This document shows, one piece after another, positions 1-5,657 of a DNA stretch of 9,320 bases. How positions within the stretch are numbered: position 1 is the stretch's first letter; each line of letters begins with the position of its first letter. The translations under genes and the position numbers were made by a program. The DNA is from Actinomycetota bacterium (GTDB lineage: Bacteria; Actinomycetota; Acidimicrobiia; Acidimicrobiales; Microtrichaceae), in the NCBI GenBank assembly GCA_018268735.1, contig JAFDWA010000044.1:1-9320 (forward strand), read 5' to 3'. Below the pieces are notes generated by a model that saw only the letters and a list, made by a program, of their open reading frames with translations, made no database searches and was not told where the DNA came from.

Positions 1-675
1 GACCTGGCTCACACCGACGACCACGGCAAGGAACGACGCGGCGACCATGGCGAATCGCACGAGCCACAGGTCGGTCGGAGGCGGCGACGGCAACGGCTCG
101 ACGCCGCTCCACTCGCACAGCGACCGTCGACGTCCGATCTCGCGCATCTCCCATATGGCGAAGATCGACAACCCGACCGACAGCACGATCTGCAGGACCC
201 CGCTGATGCGCACGGCGCGGCCGGCGAAGGTGAACAGCCGCGTGGCAAGACCGGGGATGACGAGACCCCGATCGGTGTGGGTCAGCAGGTCGAGCAGCAG
301 GTGGGTCACCGTGCCGATCACGACACCGACGACCACCACCCACCAGCGGTGACGAGTCCGTCCGACCCAGCGGAGGTCGCGGAGATGGAACGACCCGAGG
401 TCCGGGAGGTACCCGGCGAGACGCGGCAGCACGAGCCGCCGGGCGCTCCAGGTGAGCAGCAACCCGACGACGAGCCCGCCGGTGAGGGCCTGCAGCGGAT
501 CGTGGCCGTCCCACCAGACCGGGTAGCCGTGGAAGATCAACGCCCATCGCGGCGGCACGACGCGGGCGAGGTCCGGCGTCACGCTGCCGGCGACCATCGC
601 GACCCCGTCCAGATCGGGGCGCCATCGCTTGAGTGGGAGGACGGGCGCCTGGTGCGCCAGGAACGTGACCGGCAT
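1..675 (-). CDS. DUF4184 family membrane protein (3' end outside window)
   Basis: The minus frame is open from position 1 and reads MPVTFLAHQAPVLPL at its N-terminus, the usual opening of DUF4184 proteins. The family is of unknown function. Visible features are a family-typical S31-V-T-P-D35 motif, H49 and H58, and a membrane segment near residues 112-132 carrying G-T-V-T-H125-L-L-L-D129. Further hydrophobic stretches lie near residues 62-76, 156-175 and 205-225. The pattern of conserved His/Asp in membrane helices resembles the membrane-bound metal-dependent hydrolase group, but no reaction can be assigned. I chose the start at 675 because the family begins M-P-x-T; in-frame ATGs at 687 and 714 would add 4 or 13 residues. 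None has a clear Shine-Dalgarno. The gene is divergent from sufS and shares its upstream region. At least 225 residues are present and the C-terminus is cut by the window edge. Confidence 0.82.
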   Translation of the reverse strand, partial: MPVTFLAHQAPVLPLKRWRPDLDGVAMVAGSVTPDLARVVPPRWALIFHGYPVWWDGHDPLQALTGGLVVGLLLTWSARRLVLPRLAGYLPDLGSFHLRDLRWVGRTRHRWWVVVVGVVIGTVTHLLLDLLTHTDRGLVIPGLATRLFTFAGRAVRISGVLQIVLSVGLSIFAIWEMREIGRRRSLCEWSGVEPLPSPPPTDLWLVRFAMVAASFLAVVVGVSQV

Positions 676-734
676 GCGGTCGACCATGGTGGCAGACGTG
701 CGACCTCGGACCATCGGCACCGGCGAGTGCGCCC

Positions 735-762
735 TATTTCCACTACCCGTGTAGTGGAAATA
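735..762. promoter_or_regulatory. 28-bp near-palindrome, candidate repressor operator of sufS
   Basis: Arm TATTTCCACTAC (735-746) and arm GTAGTGGAAATA (751-762) are exact reverse complements, separated by CCGT (747-750). The left arm contains the candidate -35 hexamer and the right arm runs into the candidate -10 of sufS, so a bound dimer would block the promoter. If transcription starts at 774 the palindrome is not transcribed, which argues against an RNA hairpin or terminator. The protein that binds is unknown: no regulator gene lies in the window. Rrf2 (IscR-like) and ArsR-type SufR proteins are known regulators of suf genes in other bacteria, but I do not recognise this site as a consensus of either. 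The divergent DUF4184 gene could also be controlled. Confidence 0.75.
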
Positions 763-773
763 TGCTGTGGTCA
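738..773 (+). promoter_or_regulatory. Candidate sufS promoter, leaderless type
   Basis: TTTCCA (738-743), a 17-bp spacer and TATGCT (761-766) match the -35 and -10 consensus at 4 of 6 positions each. Seven bases (767-773) separate the -10 from the ATG at 774, so the expected transcription start falls on or next to that ATG. There is no Shine-Dalgarno before either in-frame ATG (762 or 774), which fits a leaderless mRNA. Confidence 0.6.
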
Positions 774-2060
774 ATGTCCGTCGCCCCCACATCCGAGGCC
801 GCGGACCGTGACCCCGCAGCGGCAGCCGACGACCTCGACGTCGCTGCGATCAAGGCCGACTTCCCGATCCTGTCCACGACGGCGCACGGTCACCGGCTCG
901 TGTTCCTCGACTCCGCCGCCTCCTCGCAGAAGCCGACCCAGGTCATCGCGGCGATGGACGACTACTACGAGACCTCGCACGCGAACGTGCATCGCGCCGC
1001 CTACGCGCTCGCTGAGGCGGCGACGAACGCCATGGAGGTCGCACGGGCGAAGGTGGGCCGGTTCATCGGTGCCGCGTCAGCGGACGAGATCGTCTTCACG
1101 AAGAACGCGACCGAGTCCCTCAACCTGGTCGCCCGGTCGTGGGGTGCCGCCAACCTCGCAGCCGGCGACGCCGTCGTGCTCACCCAACTCGAGCACCACG
1201 CCGACATCGTCCCCTGGCAGCAGCTCGCAGCCGACCGCGGCGTCGAGATCCGATGGGTCCCGCTCACCCACGACGGCCGCCTCGACCTCGCCGACCTCGA
1301 CCGCCTGCTGGACGGGGCGAAGCTGCTCGCGGTGTCGGCCATGTCCAACGTCGTGGGAACGATCACGCCCGTCCGCCGACTCGCCGACGCGGCCCATGCT
1401 GCCGGGGCCCTCGTGTGCGTCGACGCCTGCCAGTACGTGCCCCACGTGGCGACCGACGTGGCAGCGCTCGGCGCCGACTTCCTCGCGTTCTCCGGCCACA
1501 AGATGCTCGGCCCGACCGGCATCGGCGTGCTGTGGGCCCGCAGGGAGCTGCTCGAGGACATGCCGCCGTTCCTCGGCGGGGGCGGGATGATCCTGGACGT
1601 GACCCTCGACGGGTTCACCCCTGCAGCGGTGCCGCACAAGTTCGAGGCCGGCACGCCGCCGATCGCCGAGATCGTCGGGCTCGGCGCAGCCGTCGACTAC
1701 CTGACGAACCTCGGGATGGACCGTGTCCGGGCACACGAGATCTCCATGACCGACTACGCGATGCGGAGCCTCACGGACCGCTTCGGCGACGACCTCACGA
1801 TCTACGGTCCAACCGATCCGGCGTCTCGCGGCGGAGTCATGAGCTTCGCCTTCAAGGGCATCCACCCACATGACATCTCCCAGGTGCTGGATCAGCACGG
1901 CGTGTGCGTCCGCCCCGGCCACCACTGCGCCAAGCCGCTCATGCGGGCACTCGGGGTGGGGGCCACAGCCCGGGCATCGTGGTACGTGTACAACGACGAG
2001 GCCGACATCGACGCGCTCGGCGACGCGCTCGCCGACACCGACCGCTTCTTCGACTTCTGA
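774..2060 (+). CDS. sufS: Cysteine desulfurase, SufS type
   Basis: This is a PLP enzyme that removes sulfur from L-cysteine, leaving alanine and an enzyme persulfide for Fe-S cluster assembly in the cytoplasm. The 428-residue length fits group II (SufS/CsdA) desulfurases. Key residues seen: E140-H141-H142 near the cofactor ring, D217 and Q220 (V-D-A-C-Q), the PLP lysine K243 in F-S-G-H-K, and the catalytic cysteine C385 in R-P-G-H-H-C-A-K-P. The short conserved cysteine loop is typical of group II. I chose ATG 774 over the in-frame ATG at 762, because 762 lies inside the palindrome and the -10 hexamer sits seven bases before 774. The partner sufU follows after 40 bp, so the two are very probably cotranscribed. 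No sufBCD genes are in the window. Nothing in the sequence suggests inactivation. Confidence 0.96.
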   Translation: MSVAPTSEAADRDPAAAADDLDVAAIKADFPILSTTAHGHRLVFLDSAASSQKPTQVIAAMDDYYETSHANVHRAAYALAEAATNAMEVARAKVGRFIGAASADEIVFTKNATESLNLVARSWGAANLAAGDAVVLTQLEHHADIVPWQQLAADRGVEIRWVPLTHDGRLDLADLDRLLDGAKLLAVSAMSNVVGTITPVRRLADAAHAAGALVCVDACQYVPHVATDVAALGADFLAFSGHKMLGPTGIGVLWARRELLEDMPPFLGGGGMILDVTLDGFTPAAVPHKFEAGTPPIAEIVGLGAAVDYLTNLGMDRVRAHEISMTDYAMRSLTDRFGDDLTIYGPTDPASRGGVMSFAFKGIHPHDISQVLDQHGVCVRPGHHCAKPLMRALGVGATARASWYVYNDEADIDALGDALADTDRFFDF

Positions 2061-2067
2061 ACGGGCA

Positions 2068-2089
2068 CCCGGCGAGCCGGGCGAAAGGA
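2068..2089 (+). promoter_or_regulatory. sufS-sufU spacer: small hairpin and ribosome binding site
   Basis: CCCGG (2068-2072) pairs with CCGGG (2077-2081) across a CGAG loop, followed by the Shine-Dalgarno AAAGGA (2084-2089), 11 bases before the sufU ATG. The hairpin ends three bases before the Shine-Dalgarno and lacks a U-tract, so it is not an obvious terminator. It could tune sufU translation or stabilise the RNA, but this is inference. Confidence 0.4.
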
Positions 2090-2100
2090 TCGAACACACC

Positions 2101-2595
2101 ATGTCAGGTCTCGAAGACCTCTACCGGGAGATCATCCTCGACCACTACCGCAACCCGCGGAACCGCGGTGAGCTGCCGTCGCCACCCGCGGCACGGGTCG
2201 AGGGCTTCAACCCGCTCTGCGGCGACGAGGTCATCGTGTACCTCGAGCTCGACGACCCCTCCAAGGGCGACGACGCCGTCGTCAGCGAAGTCCGGATCAG
2301 CGGTCAGGGCTGTTCGATCTCGCAGTCCTCGGCGTCGATGATGTCGACCGCGATCACCGGCCGGACCGTCGCCGAGGTCAAGGACCTCACCAAGGCGTTC
2401 AAGTCGATGATGTCGATCCACGAAGGCGAGCTCGACGGCGGCGAACCCGCCTCGGCCGACGATGCCGACCCCGGAGAGGCTCGCCTCGGCGACCTCGAGG
2501 CGCTGCGCGGCGTGGTGAAGTTCCCTGTCCGCATCAAGTGCGCGACGCTCAGCTGGAACACCTTGCTGCAGGCACTCGAGCAGTCCGCGGCCTGA
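2101..2595 (+). CDS. sufU: Sulfur-transfer/Fe-S assembly protein SufU
   Basis: This is a 164-residue member of the IscU/SufU fold. In Gram-positive bacteria SufU is a zinc-bound acceptor that takes the persulfide from the SufS active-site cysteine and passes it to the SufBCD machinery. The expected zinc ligands are visible: C40 and D42 in N-P-L-C-G-D, C71 in G-Q-G-C-S-I-S, and C147 in I-K-C-A-T-L-S-W. The SufU-specific insertion between the second and third cysteine is present (about residues 100-135). Here it includes a strongly acidic stretch near 108-127, rich in Glu and Asp. The start has the Shine-Dalgarno AAAGGA at 2084-2089. The position directly after sufS is the usual gene order of this pair. 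It ends 49 bp from the stop of a convergent gene, with no clear terminator between them. Confidence 0.95.
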   Translation: MSGLEDLYREIILDHYRNPRNRGELPSPPAARVEGFNPLCGDEVIVYLELDDPSKGDDAVVSEVRISGQGCSISQSSASMMSTAITGRTVAEVKDLTKAFKSMMSIHEGELDGGEPASADDADPGEARLGDLEALRGVVKFPVRIKCATLSWNTLLQALEQSAA

Positions 2596-2644
2596 GCGTC
2601 GAAGGTCTGATCGTCCCGCCGGTTGGCGCCGCGTTCCCCGGCGA

Positions 2645-2968
2645 TCAGGTCTCGTGGCCCGGGAGGGGGGCTCCGAGCTGGACCGCGAGCTCCGACATCC
2701 GTCGCGCCAGCTCCACGTCGAGGACCGTGACACCGCCGGCGTCGTGGGTCGTGAGGTCCACCGTCACCGTGGCGTAGGAGTTGGACCAGTCGGGGTGGTG
2801 GTCCATCCCCTGTGCCACGACGGCGGCCGCAGCCATGAACCCGAACGCCCGGCTGAAGTCCGCGAAGCGCAGCTCCCGATGCAGGCGACCGTCGCGGACC
2901 TCCCAACCCGGCAGCGATGCCACCGCGTCGGCGAGCTCGTGTCCGGACAGCGCAACCGGTCGTCCCAC
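2645..2968 (-). CDS. Pterin-4a-carbinolamine dehydratase (PCD/DCoH family)
   Basis: PCD proteins dehydrate 4a-hydroxytetrahydropterin, recycling the cofactor of aromatic amino acid hydroxylases; many bacterial members have no proven partner. The family signature is seen as D-H57-H58-P-D-W followed by H75 and D84 (107-residue numbering), so the catalytic histidines are present. The length is normal for the family. Start choice: the longer GTG at 2977 gives 110 residues. The GTG at 2968 is preferred because TAGGGT (2981-2976) lies exactly seven bases before it, as expected for a leaderless transcript, and no Shine-Dalgarno is evident for either. It lies downstream of the four-cysteine gene on the same strand and may also be read from that gene. 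No aromatic amino acid hydroxylase is in the window, so the physiological substrate is open. Confidence 0.9.
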   Translation of the reverse strand: MGRPVALSGHELADAVASLPGWEVRDGRLHRELRFADFSRAFGFMAAAAVVAQGMDHHPDWSNSYATVTVDLTTHDAGGVTVLDVELARRMSELAVQLGAPLPGHET

Positions 2969-2975
2969 GACACCC

Positions 2976-2981
2976 ACCCTA
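2976..2981 (-). promoter_or_regulatory. Candidate -10 element of the PCD gene
   Basis: TAGGGT on the minus strand, followed by seven bases and GTG at 2968. The hexamer overlaps the alternative upstream GTG at 2977. No good -35 is visible. The match to the TANNNT pattern and its spacing are the only evidence. Confidence 0.4.
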
Positions 2982-2982
2982 C

Positions 2983-3011
2983 GGTCACCCTTGCAGGGTC
3001 ACCGGGTCACC
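2983..3011. repeat. Three GGTCACC direct repeats upstream of the PCD gene
   Basis: GGTCACC occurs at 2983-2989, 2997-3003 and 3005-3011, all in the same direction, just upstream of the candidate -10 of the PCD gene. Between the first two, ACCCT and AGGGT form a 5-bp inverted repeat around TGC. The repeats could be regulator half-sites or chance in GC-rich DNA. Confidence 0.4.
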
Positions 3012-3029
3012 CCGAAGGGCATCTCCCGG

Positions 3030-3401
3030 TCAGGCTGATCGGCCGCGCCGACGGAAGAACCGTCTCCACCCGCCGGATGATCCGCCTCCGGAGGTCCGGC
3101 GGTCCGCATCCACCTCCGCTCGGACCCGCGGGACCGCTGCGTTCACGATGTCCTCCGCTTCGTCGAGCAGCGCGGCGATCGACGGGTCGGTCCCCACGCC
3201 GGACGGCTCCGCCGGCGTCGGCGGGACGACCAGGCTGCCGTGCGCCCAGTTCACGTCTGCAAGCCTCGGGGTGTAGGCCGGGCAGTCCTCCGGGCATCGC
3301 CACGGCGCCTCCGGGGCCAGGTCGAGGTCGCACTTCCTCACGGTCTCGCCGTTCGGATACGTCCGGCTCTCGAAGAACTTGCAGCTCTCCCTCATCGGCA
3401 T
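3030..3401 (-). CDS. Small four-cysteine protein of unknown function
   Basis: The product is 123 residues and I cannot assign a function. Residues 7-58 look like a compact conserved core with four cysteines, C7, C24, C36 and C40. Their spacing is C-x16-C-x11-C-x3-C, and they sit among aromatic and proline residues (C-K-F-F, P-W-R-C, C-P-A-Y). This could be a zinc or Fe-S site, though no named family is recognised. Residues 59-75 are Pro/Gly-rich, 76-98 form an acidic, probably helical segment, and the C-terminus is glycine-serine-rich and then very basic (G-W-R-R-F-F-R-R-R-G), as in some nucleic-acid or membrane-surface binders. I chose ATG 3401; an in-frame ATG at 3395 is equally possible. 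No Shine-Dalgarno is clear; CACACT lies six bases before 3401. It is divergent from the PAS gene and precedes the PCD gene by 52-61 bp. Confidence 0.78.
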   Translation of the reverse strand: MPMRESCKFFESRTYPNGETVRKCDLDLAPEAPWRCPEDCPAYTPRLADVNWAHGSLVVPPTPAEPSGVGTDPSIAALLDEAEDIVNAAVPRVRAEVDADRRTSGGGSSGGWRRFFRRRGRSA

Positions 3402-3501
3402 GGCGACAGTGTGGCAGCAGTCCGCCGGAATCCGGCCGCGAACGCTCTGGATCGGGCTCCGAATCCTCAGCATCGACGGCGATCCGACCGATGAGGGACC
3501 C
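3402..3501. promoter_or_regulatory. Divergent intergenic region with a 13-bp palindrome and a Shine-Dalgarno
   Basis: This 100-bp gap separates two divergent genes. GCCGGA (3424-3429) and TCCGGC (3431-3436) are exact inverted arms around one A. GAGG (3493-3496) is the Shine-Dalgarno for the ATG at 3502. There is no TA dinucleotide in the gap, so no TANNNT -10 can be proposed for the plus-strand gene; its promoter is not identified. Confidence 0.35.
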
Positions 3502-4476
3502 ATGACCGAACGCGGGACGGACATCGGGTTCGACGACGCCCGGGATCGACCCGGCGGCGACACGACCCACCTCCGCCGCATCCTCGACGCCGCAGGGGTG
3601 CCGACGGCGACGCTCGACGGCGAAGGCCAGGTGATCTCGCTGAACCCCGCGTTCGCCCGCTTGTGCGGCCGCGGCCCGAGCGAGGTCGTGGGTCTGCACC
3701 TGCTGTCGCTCTGCCCCGGCCGAGACCAGGCGGAGATGCTCTCGAAGCTCGTCCGAATCGTGGGCGCGGTGTCGGAGGTCGAGCGCGAAGAGCTCAGGGT
3801 GACCGGAGCAGATGGCAGGGTCCGCACCCTGTCGATCACCCTGTGCGGCGTCGCTGGAGCCGACGGCCGGGTCGACCACGTCGTCGCGATCGGATCCGAC
3901 CTGACCCAGCAGCGCCGCGACCGCCGTCGGCTGCGCGAGCAGTCGCTCGACCGGGCCAGCGACCTGCTCACCGACTCCGCGACAGGGACTCCCAACGAGC
4001 GGGCGCTCGGGATCCTCGTCGGATCCGCATCACGGCGTTCTGCGGTCCACTCCACGCCGTTCGCCGTCCTGCGCTGCGAGCTGACGAACCTCGAAGCGCT
4101 CTGCGGCAGCCACGGCCAGGATGCCGTCGATCGGGCAGCCACCGCCGTCGTGGAACGCCTGAGGCAGCGGCTGCGCAGCGAGGACACGGTGACACGCTCA
4201 GCGCACGACGTCCTCACGGTGATCGCGGAGGACCTCGGCGACGTCCAGGATGCCGCCGGTGTCGCCTACCGGCTGCTGGCTTCCGTGGTGGAACCCGTCA
4301 CGCTCGACGACGGCACGGCACTCGAGGTGGCGATGGTCGTCGGGATCGCCGTCGGCGACGCCTCGACCGAGCCTGCTCGTCTGCTCGCCGAGGCAGCGGC
4401 CGCGACCGTCGAAGCGCGCTCGGAAGGAGTCGGAGGCTTCCGGATCCTCGACGCCCGCACCCCGACCGGCGTCTGA
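3502..4476 (+). CDS. PAS domain protein with degenerate GGDEF domain
   Basis: The product is 324 residues. Residues 24-135 form a PAS fold: I-L-D-A-A-G-V-P-T-A-T-L-D, the N-P-A-F-A-R-L-C-G helix, and a C-terminal V-V-A-I-G-S-D-L-T-Q-Q-R-R-D typical of PAS ends. A basic, probably helical linker (136-152) leads to a GGDEF-like domain (about 153-318). Its opening L-L-T-D-S-A-T-G-T-P-N-E-R is a distorted D-x-L-T-G-L-P-N-R, and where R-x-G-G-D-E-F is expected it reads R232-S-A-H-D-V. Both glycines and the catalytic acidic pair are altered, so c-di-GMP synthesis is unlikely; a sensory or scaffold role is inferred. There is no signal peptide or membrane segment, so it is probably cytoplasmic. The start at 3502 is supported by GAGG five bases upstream. 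The DUF2752 gene follows after 71 bp. Confidence 0.85.
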   Translation: MTERGTDIGFDDARDRPGGDTTHLRRILDAAGVPTATLDGEGQVISLNPAFARLCGRGPSEVVGLHLLSLCPGRDQAEMLSKLVRIVGAVSEVEREELRVTGADGRVRTLSITLCGVAGADGRVDHVVAIGSDLTQQRRDRRRLREQSLDRASDLLTDSATGTPNERALGILVGSASRRSAVHSTPFAVLRCELTNLEALCGSHGQDAVDRAATAVVERLRQRLRSEDTVTRSAHDVLTVIAEDLGDVQDAAGVAYRLLASVVEPVTLDDGTALEVAMVVGIAVGDASTEPARLLAEAAAATVEARSEGVGGFRILDARTPTGV

Positions 4477-4535
4477 CCGCACCGACGTCCGACGCCCAAC
4501 CTCTGTCGAGACGAGGAACGGCGGGTACGGCCGCC

Positions 4536-4547
4536 TATGGTTGGGGT
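4536..4547 (+). promoter_or_regulatory. Candidate -10 of the DUF2752 gene, leaderless type
   Basis: TATGGT (4536-4541) is followed by six bases and then GTG at 4548. There is no Shine-Dalgarno at the right distance and no good -35. Upstream, at 4500-4516, CCTC and GTC pair with GAC and GAGG around a GA loop with one bulged T, a weak hairpin after the PAS gene. Confidence 0.5.
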
Positions 4548-5039
4548 GTGGCGCTGACCGAACCGCCCAGGACCCTGCCCGCAGCGGCCGACGCGGTCGA
4601 CGACGCCTGCCCTGCAGCCGAGCAGCGCAGCCCTCGATGGGTGGCACCGCTGCTGACGGGTGGGGTGCTCGCCGTCGGGTGCGCTGCGGTGCTCGTCGCC
4701 GATCCCGGCGATTCGGGGACGCCGGTCTGCCTGTCGAAGTCGTTGTTCGGCATCGACTGCCCCTTCTGCGGTGGGTTGCGCGCTGCGAACTCGATGTTGC
4801 GTGGGCACTGGCTCGTCGCAGCGGACCACAACGTGCTGCTCGCCGTCGCCCTGCCCGTCCTCGCGGTGCTGTGGCTGGTGTGGCTGGTGCAGTCGATGCG
4901 CGGCCGCGAGCTCCATCTGCCGAAGGTGCCGCGAGCGGCGGTGTGGGCCTGCGTCGCGGTGGTCGTCGCGTTCACCGTGCTGCGGAACCTCCCGGTCGAC
5001 TCGGGCTGGATCCACTGGCTCGCGTCGGGTGCGGCCTGA
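4548..5039 (+). CDS. DUF2752 family membrane protein
   Basis: The 163-residue product shows the DUF2752 signature C61-x9-C71-P-F-C74-G-G-L-R-A, followed by R-G-H-W and A-A-D-H-N-V. Three membrane segments are visible, near residues 32-51, 95-116 and 129-146; the cysteine motif lies between the first two. The family is small, membrane-bound and without an established function. The N-terminal 30 residues are Ala/Pro/Asp-rich and not membrane-like. The GTG at 4548 is chosen because TATGGT sits six bases upstream, suggesting its own leaderless transcript. The gene is also close enough (71 bp) to the PAS gene to be read through. It ends 79 bp from the stop of the convergent gamma-CA gene. Confidence 0.88.
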   Translation: MALTEPPRTLPAAADAVDDACPAAEQRSPRWVAPLLTGGVLAVGCAAVLVADPGDSGTPVCLSKSLFGIDCPFCGGLRAANSMLRGHWLVAADHNVLLAVALPVLAVLWLVWLVQSMRGRELHLPKVPRAAVWACVAVVVAFTVLRNLPVDSGWIHWLASGAA

Positions 5040-5041
5040 GC

Positions 5042-5090
5042 CCGACTCCTGGCATCCGACTCCTGGCACGGGCGTCCGGCACGGGCGTCC
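5042..5090. repeat. Two adjacent short tandem duplications in a convergent gap
   Basis: CCGACTCCTGGCA is present at 5042-5054 and 5056-5068 (period 14). GGCACGGGCGTCC is present at 5065-5077 and 5078-5090 (period 13). The two duplications overlap by four bases. They fill most of the 79-bp gap between the convergent DUF2752 and gamma-CA genes. No rho-independent terminator with a U-tract is visible there. Confidence 0.85.
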
Positions 5091-5118
5091 GGCTCCCTGG
5101 CGCAGACCACGTGCCGAG

Positions 5119-5637
5119 TCAGTCGATGCGACGAAGCCAGCCCCGGTAGCGCTCCCGACGCTGCACATAGGAGTCGATGCCCAGATCGAAGTGCCCGGGT
5201 GTCACCGCGTCGGGGCGGATCGTCGCCGGGATCCCGAGCGCCATCGCGAGCGGTGGGACCACCTTGTTGTTGCCGACGAACGCGCCGCCACCCACGATCG
5301 CCTCGCGCCCGACGACCGCGTTGTGCAGCACCTTCGAGCCGATCCCGATCAGAGCCTTGTCCTCGATGGTGCAGCCCTCGAGGTGTGCGAGGTGGCCGAT
5401 CGTCACCTCGTCGCCGACCGTCGTCGGCCACAGCGGCGTCGTGTGGATCACCGCGCCGTCCTGCACCGAGCAGCGCTTCCCGATGAAGATGAACCCGTCG
5501 TCGCCACGCAGCACCGCGCACGGCCAGACCGAGGACTCGGCGCCGATGACCACCGACCCGATCACCACGGCGTCTGGGTGCACGTACGCCGACGGATCGA
5601 TCTCGGGTTCCTGGTCACCGAGGGCGTAGATCGGCAC
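5119..5637 (-). CDS. Gamma-carbonic-anhydrase-like left-handed beta-helix protein
   Basis: The 172-residue product has the hexapeptide repeats of a left-handed beta-helix from about residue 12 to 140, then a C-terminal helix, as in the gamma-CA/PaaY/YrdA group. These trimers usually bind zinc or iron between subunits and may hydrate CO2; many have no proven activity. R44, Q59 and D60 match conserved family positions. Metal ligands: H65 (Q-D-G-A-V-I-H) and H82 (T-I-G-H) are in place. The third ligand, normally His five residues after the second, aligns with E87 in G-H82-L-A-H85-L-E87-G-C. H85 could substitute, or activity may be lost. The GTG at 5637 is set by a strong Shine-Dalgarno, AGGGAGG (5650-5644), six bases upstream. 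It lies 20 bp after the flavin reductase stop, so the two are probably cotranscribed. Confidence 0.9.
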   Translation of the reverse strand: MPIYALGDQEPEIDPSAYVHPDAVVIGSVVIGAESSVWPCAVLRGDDGFIFIGKRCSVQDGAVIHTTPLWPTTVGDEVTIGHLAHLEGCTIEDKALIGIGSKVLHNAVVGREAIVGGGAFVGNNKVVPPLAMALGIPATIRPDAVTPGHFDLGIDSYVQRRERYRGWLRRID

Positions 5638-5643
5638 GTTCGA

Positions 5644-5650
5644 CCTCCCT
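5644..5650 (-). promoter_or_regulatory. Strong Shine-Dalgarno of the gamma-CA gene
   Basis: AGGGAGG on the minus strand, six bases before GTG 5637. It fixes the start: the same frame stays open much further upstream inside the flavin reductase gene, but that extension is a shadow. Confidence 0.8.
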
Positions 5651-5657
5651 GGCCGGA

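Noticed and set aside
735..762. The sufS palindrome read as a rho-independent terminator of the DUF4184 gene
   Set aside because: It lies at the 5' side of that gene and upstream of sufS, and has no U-tract.
277..1590. Long plus-strand open frame across the DUF4184 gene and into sufS
   Set aside because: Its Arg/Pro/Ser-rich product is typical of a shadow frame in GC-rich DNA, and it lies over two well-supported genes.
1077..2102. 341-codon open frame antisense to sufS
   Set aside because: Low-complexity Val/Gly/Arg/Glu composition and no recognisable motif; sufS on the other strand has all catalytic residues.
2596..2644. Possible terminator between convergent sufU and PCD genes
   Set aside because: Only a weak GCCGG/CCGGC pairing with a long loop and no U-tract.
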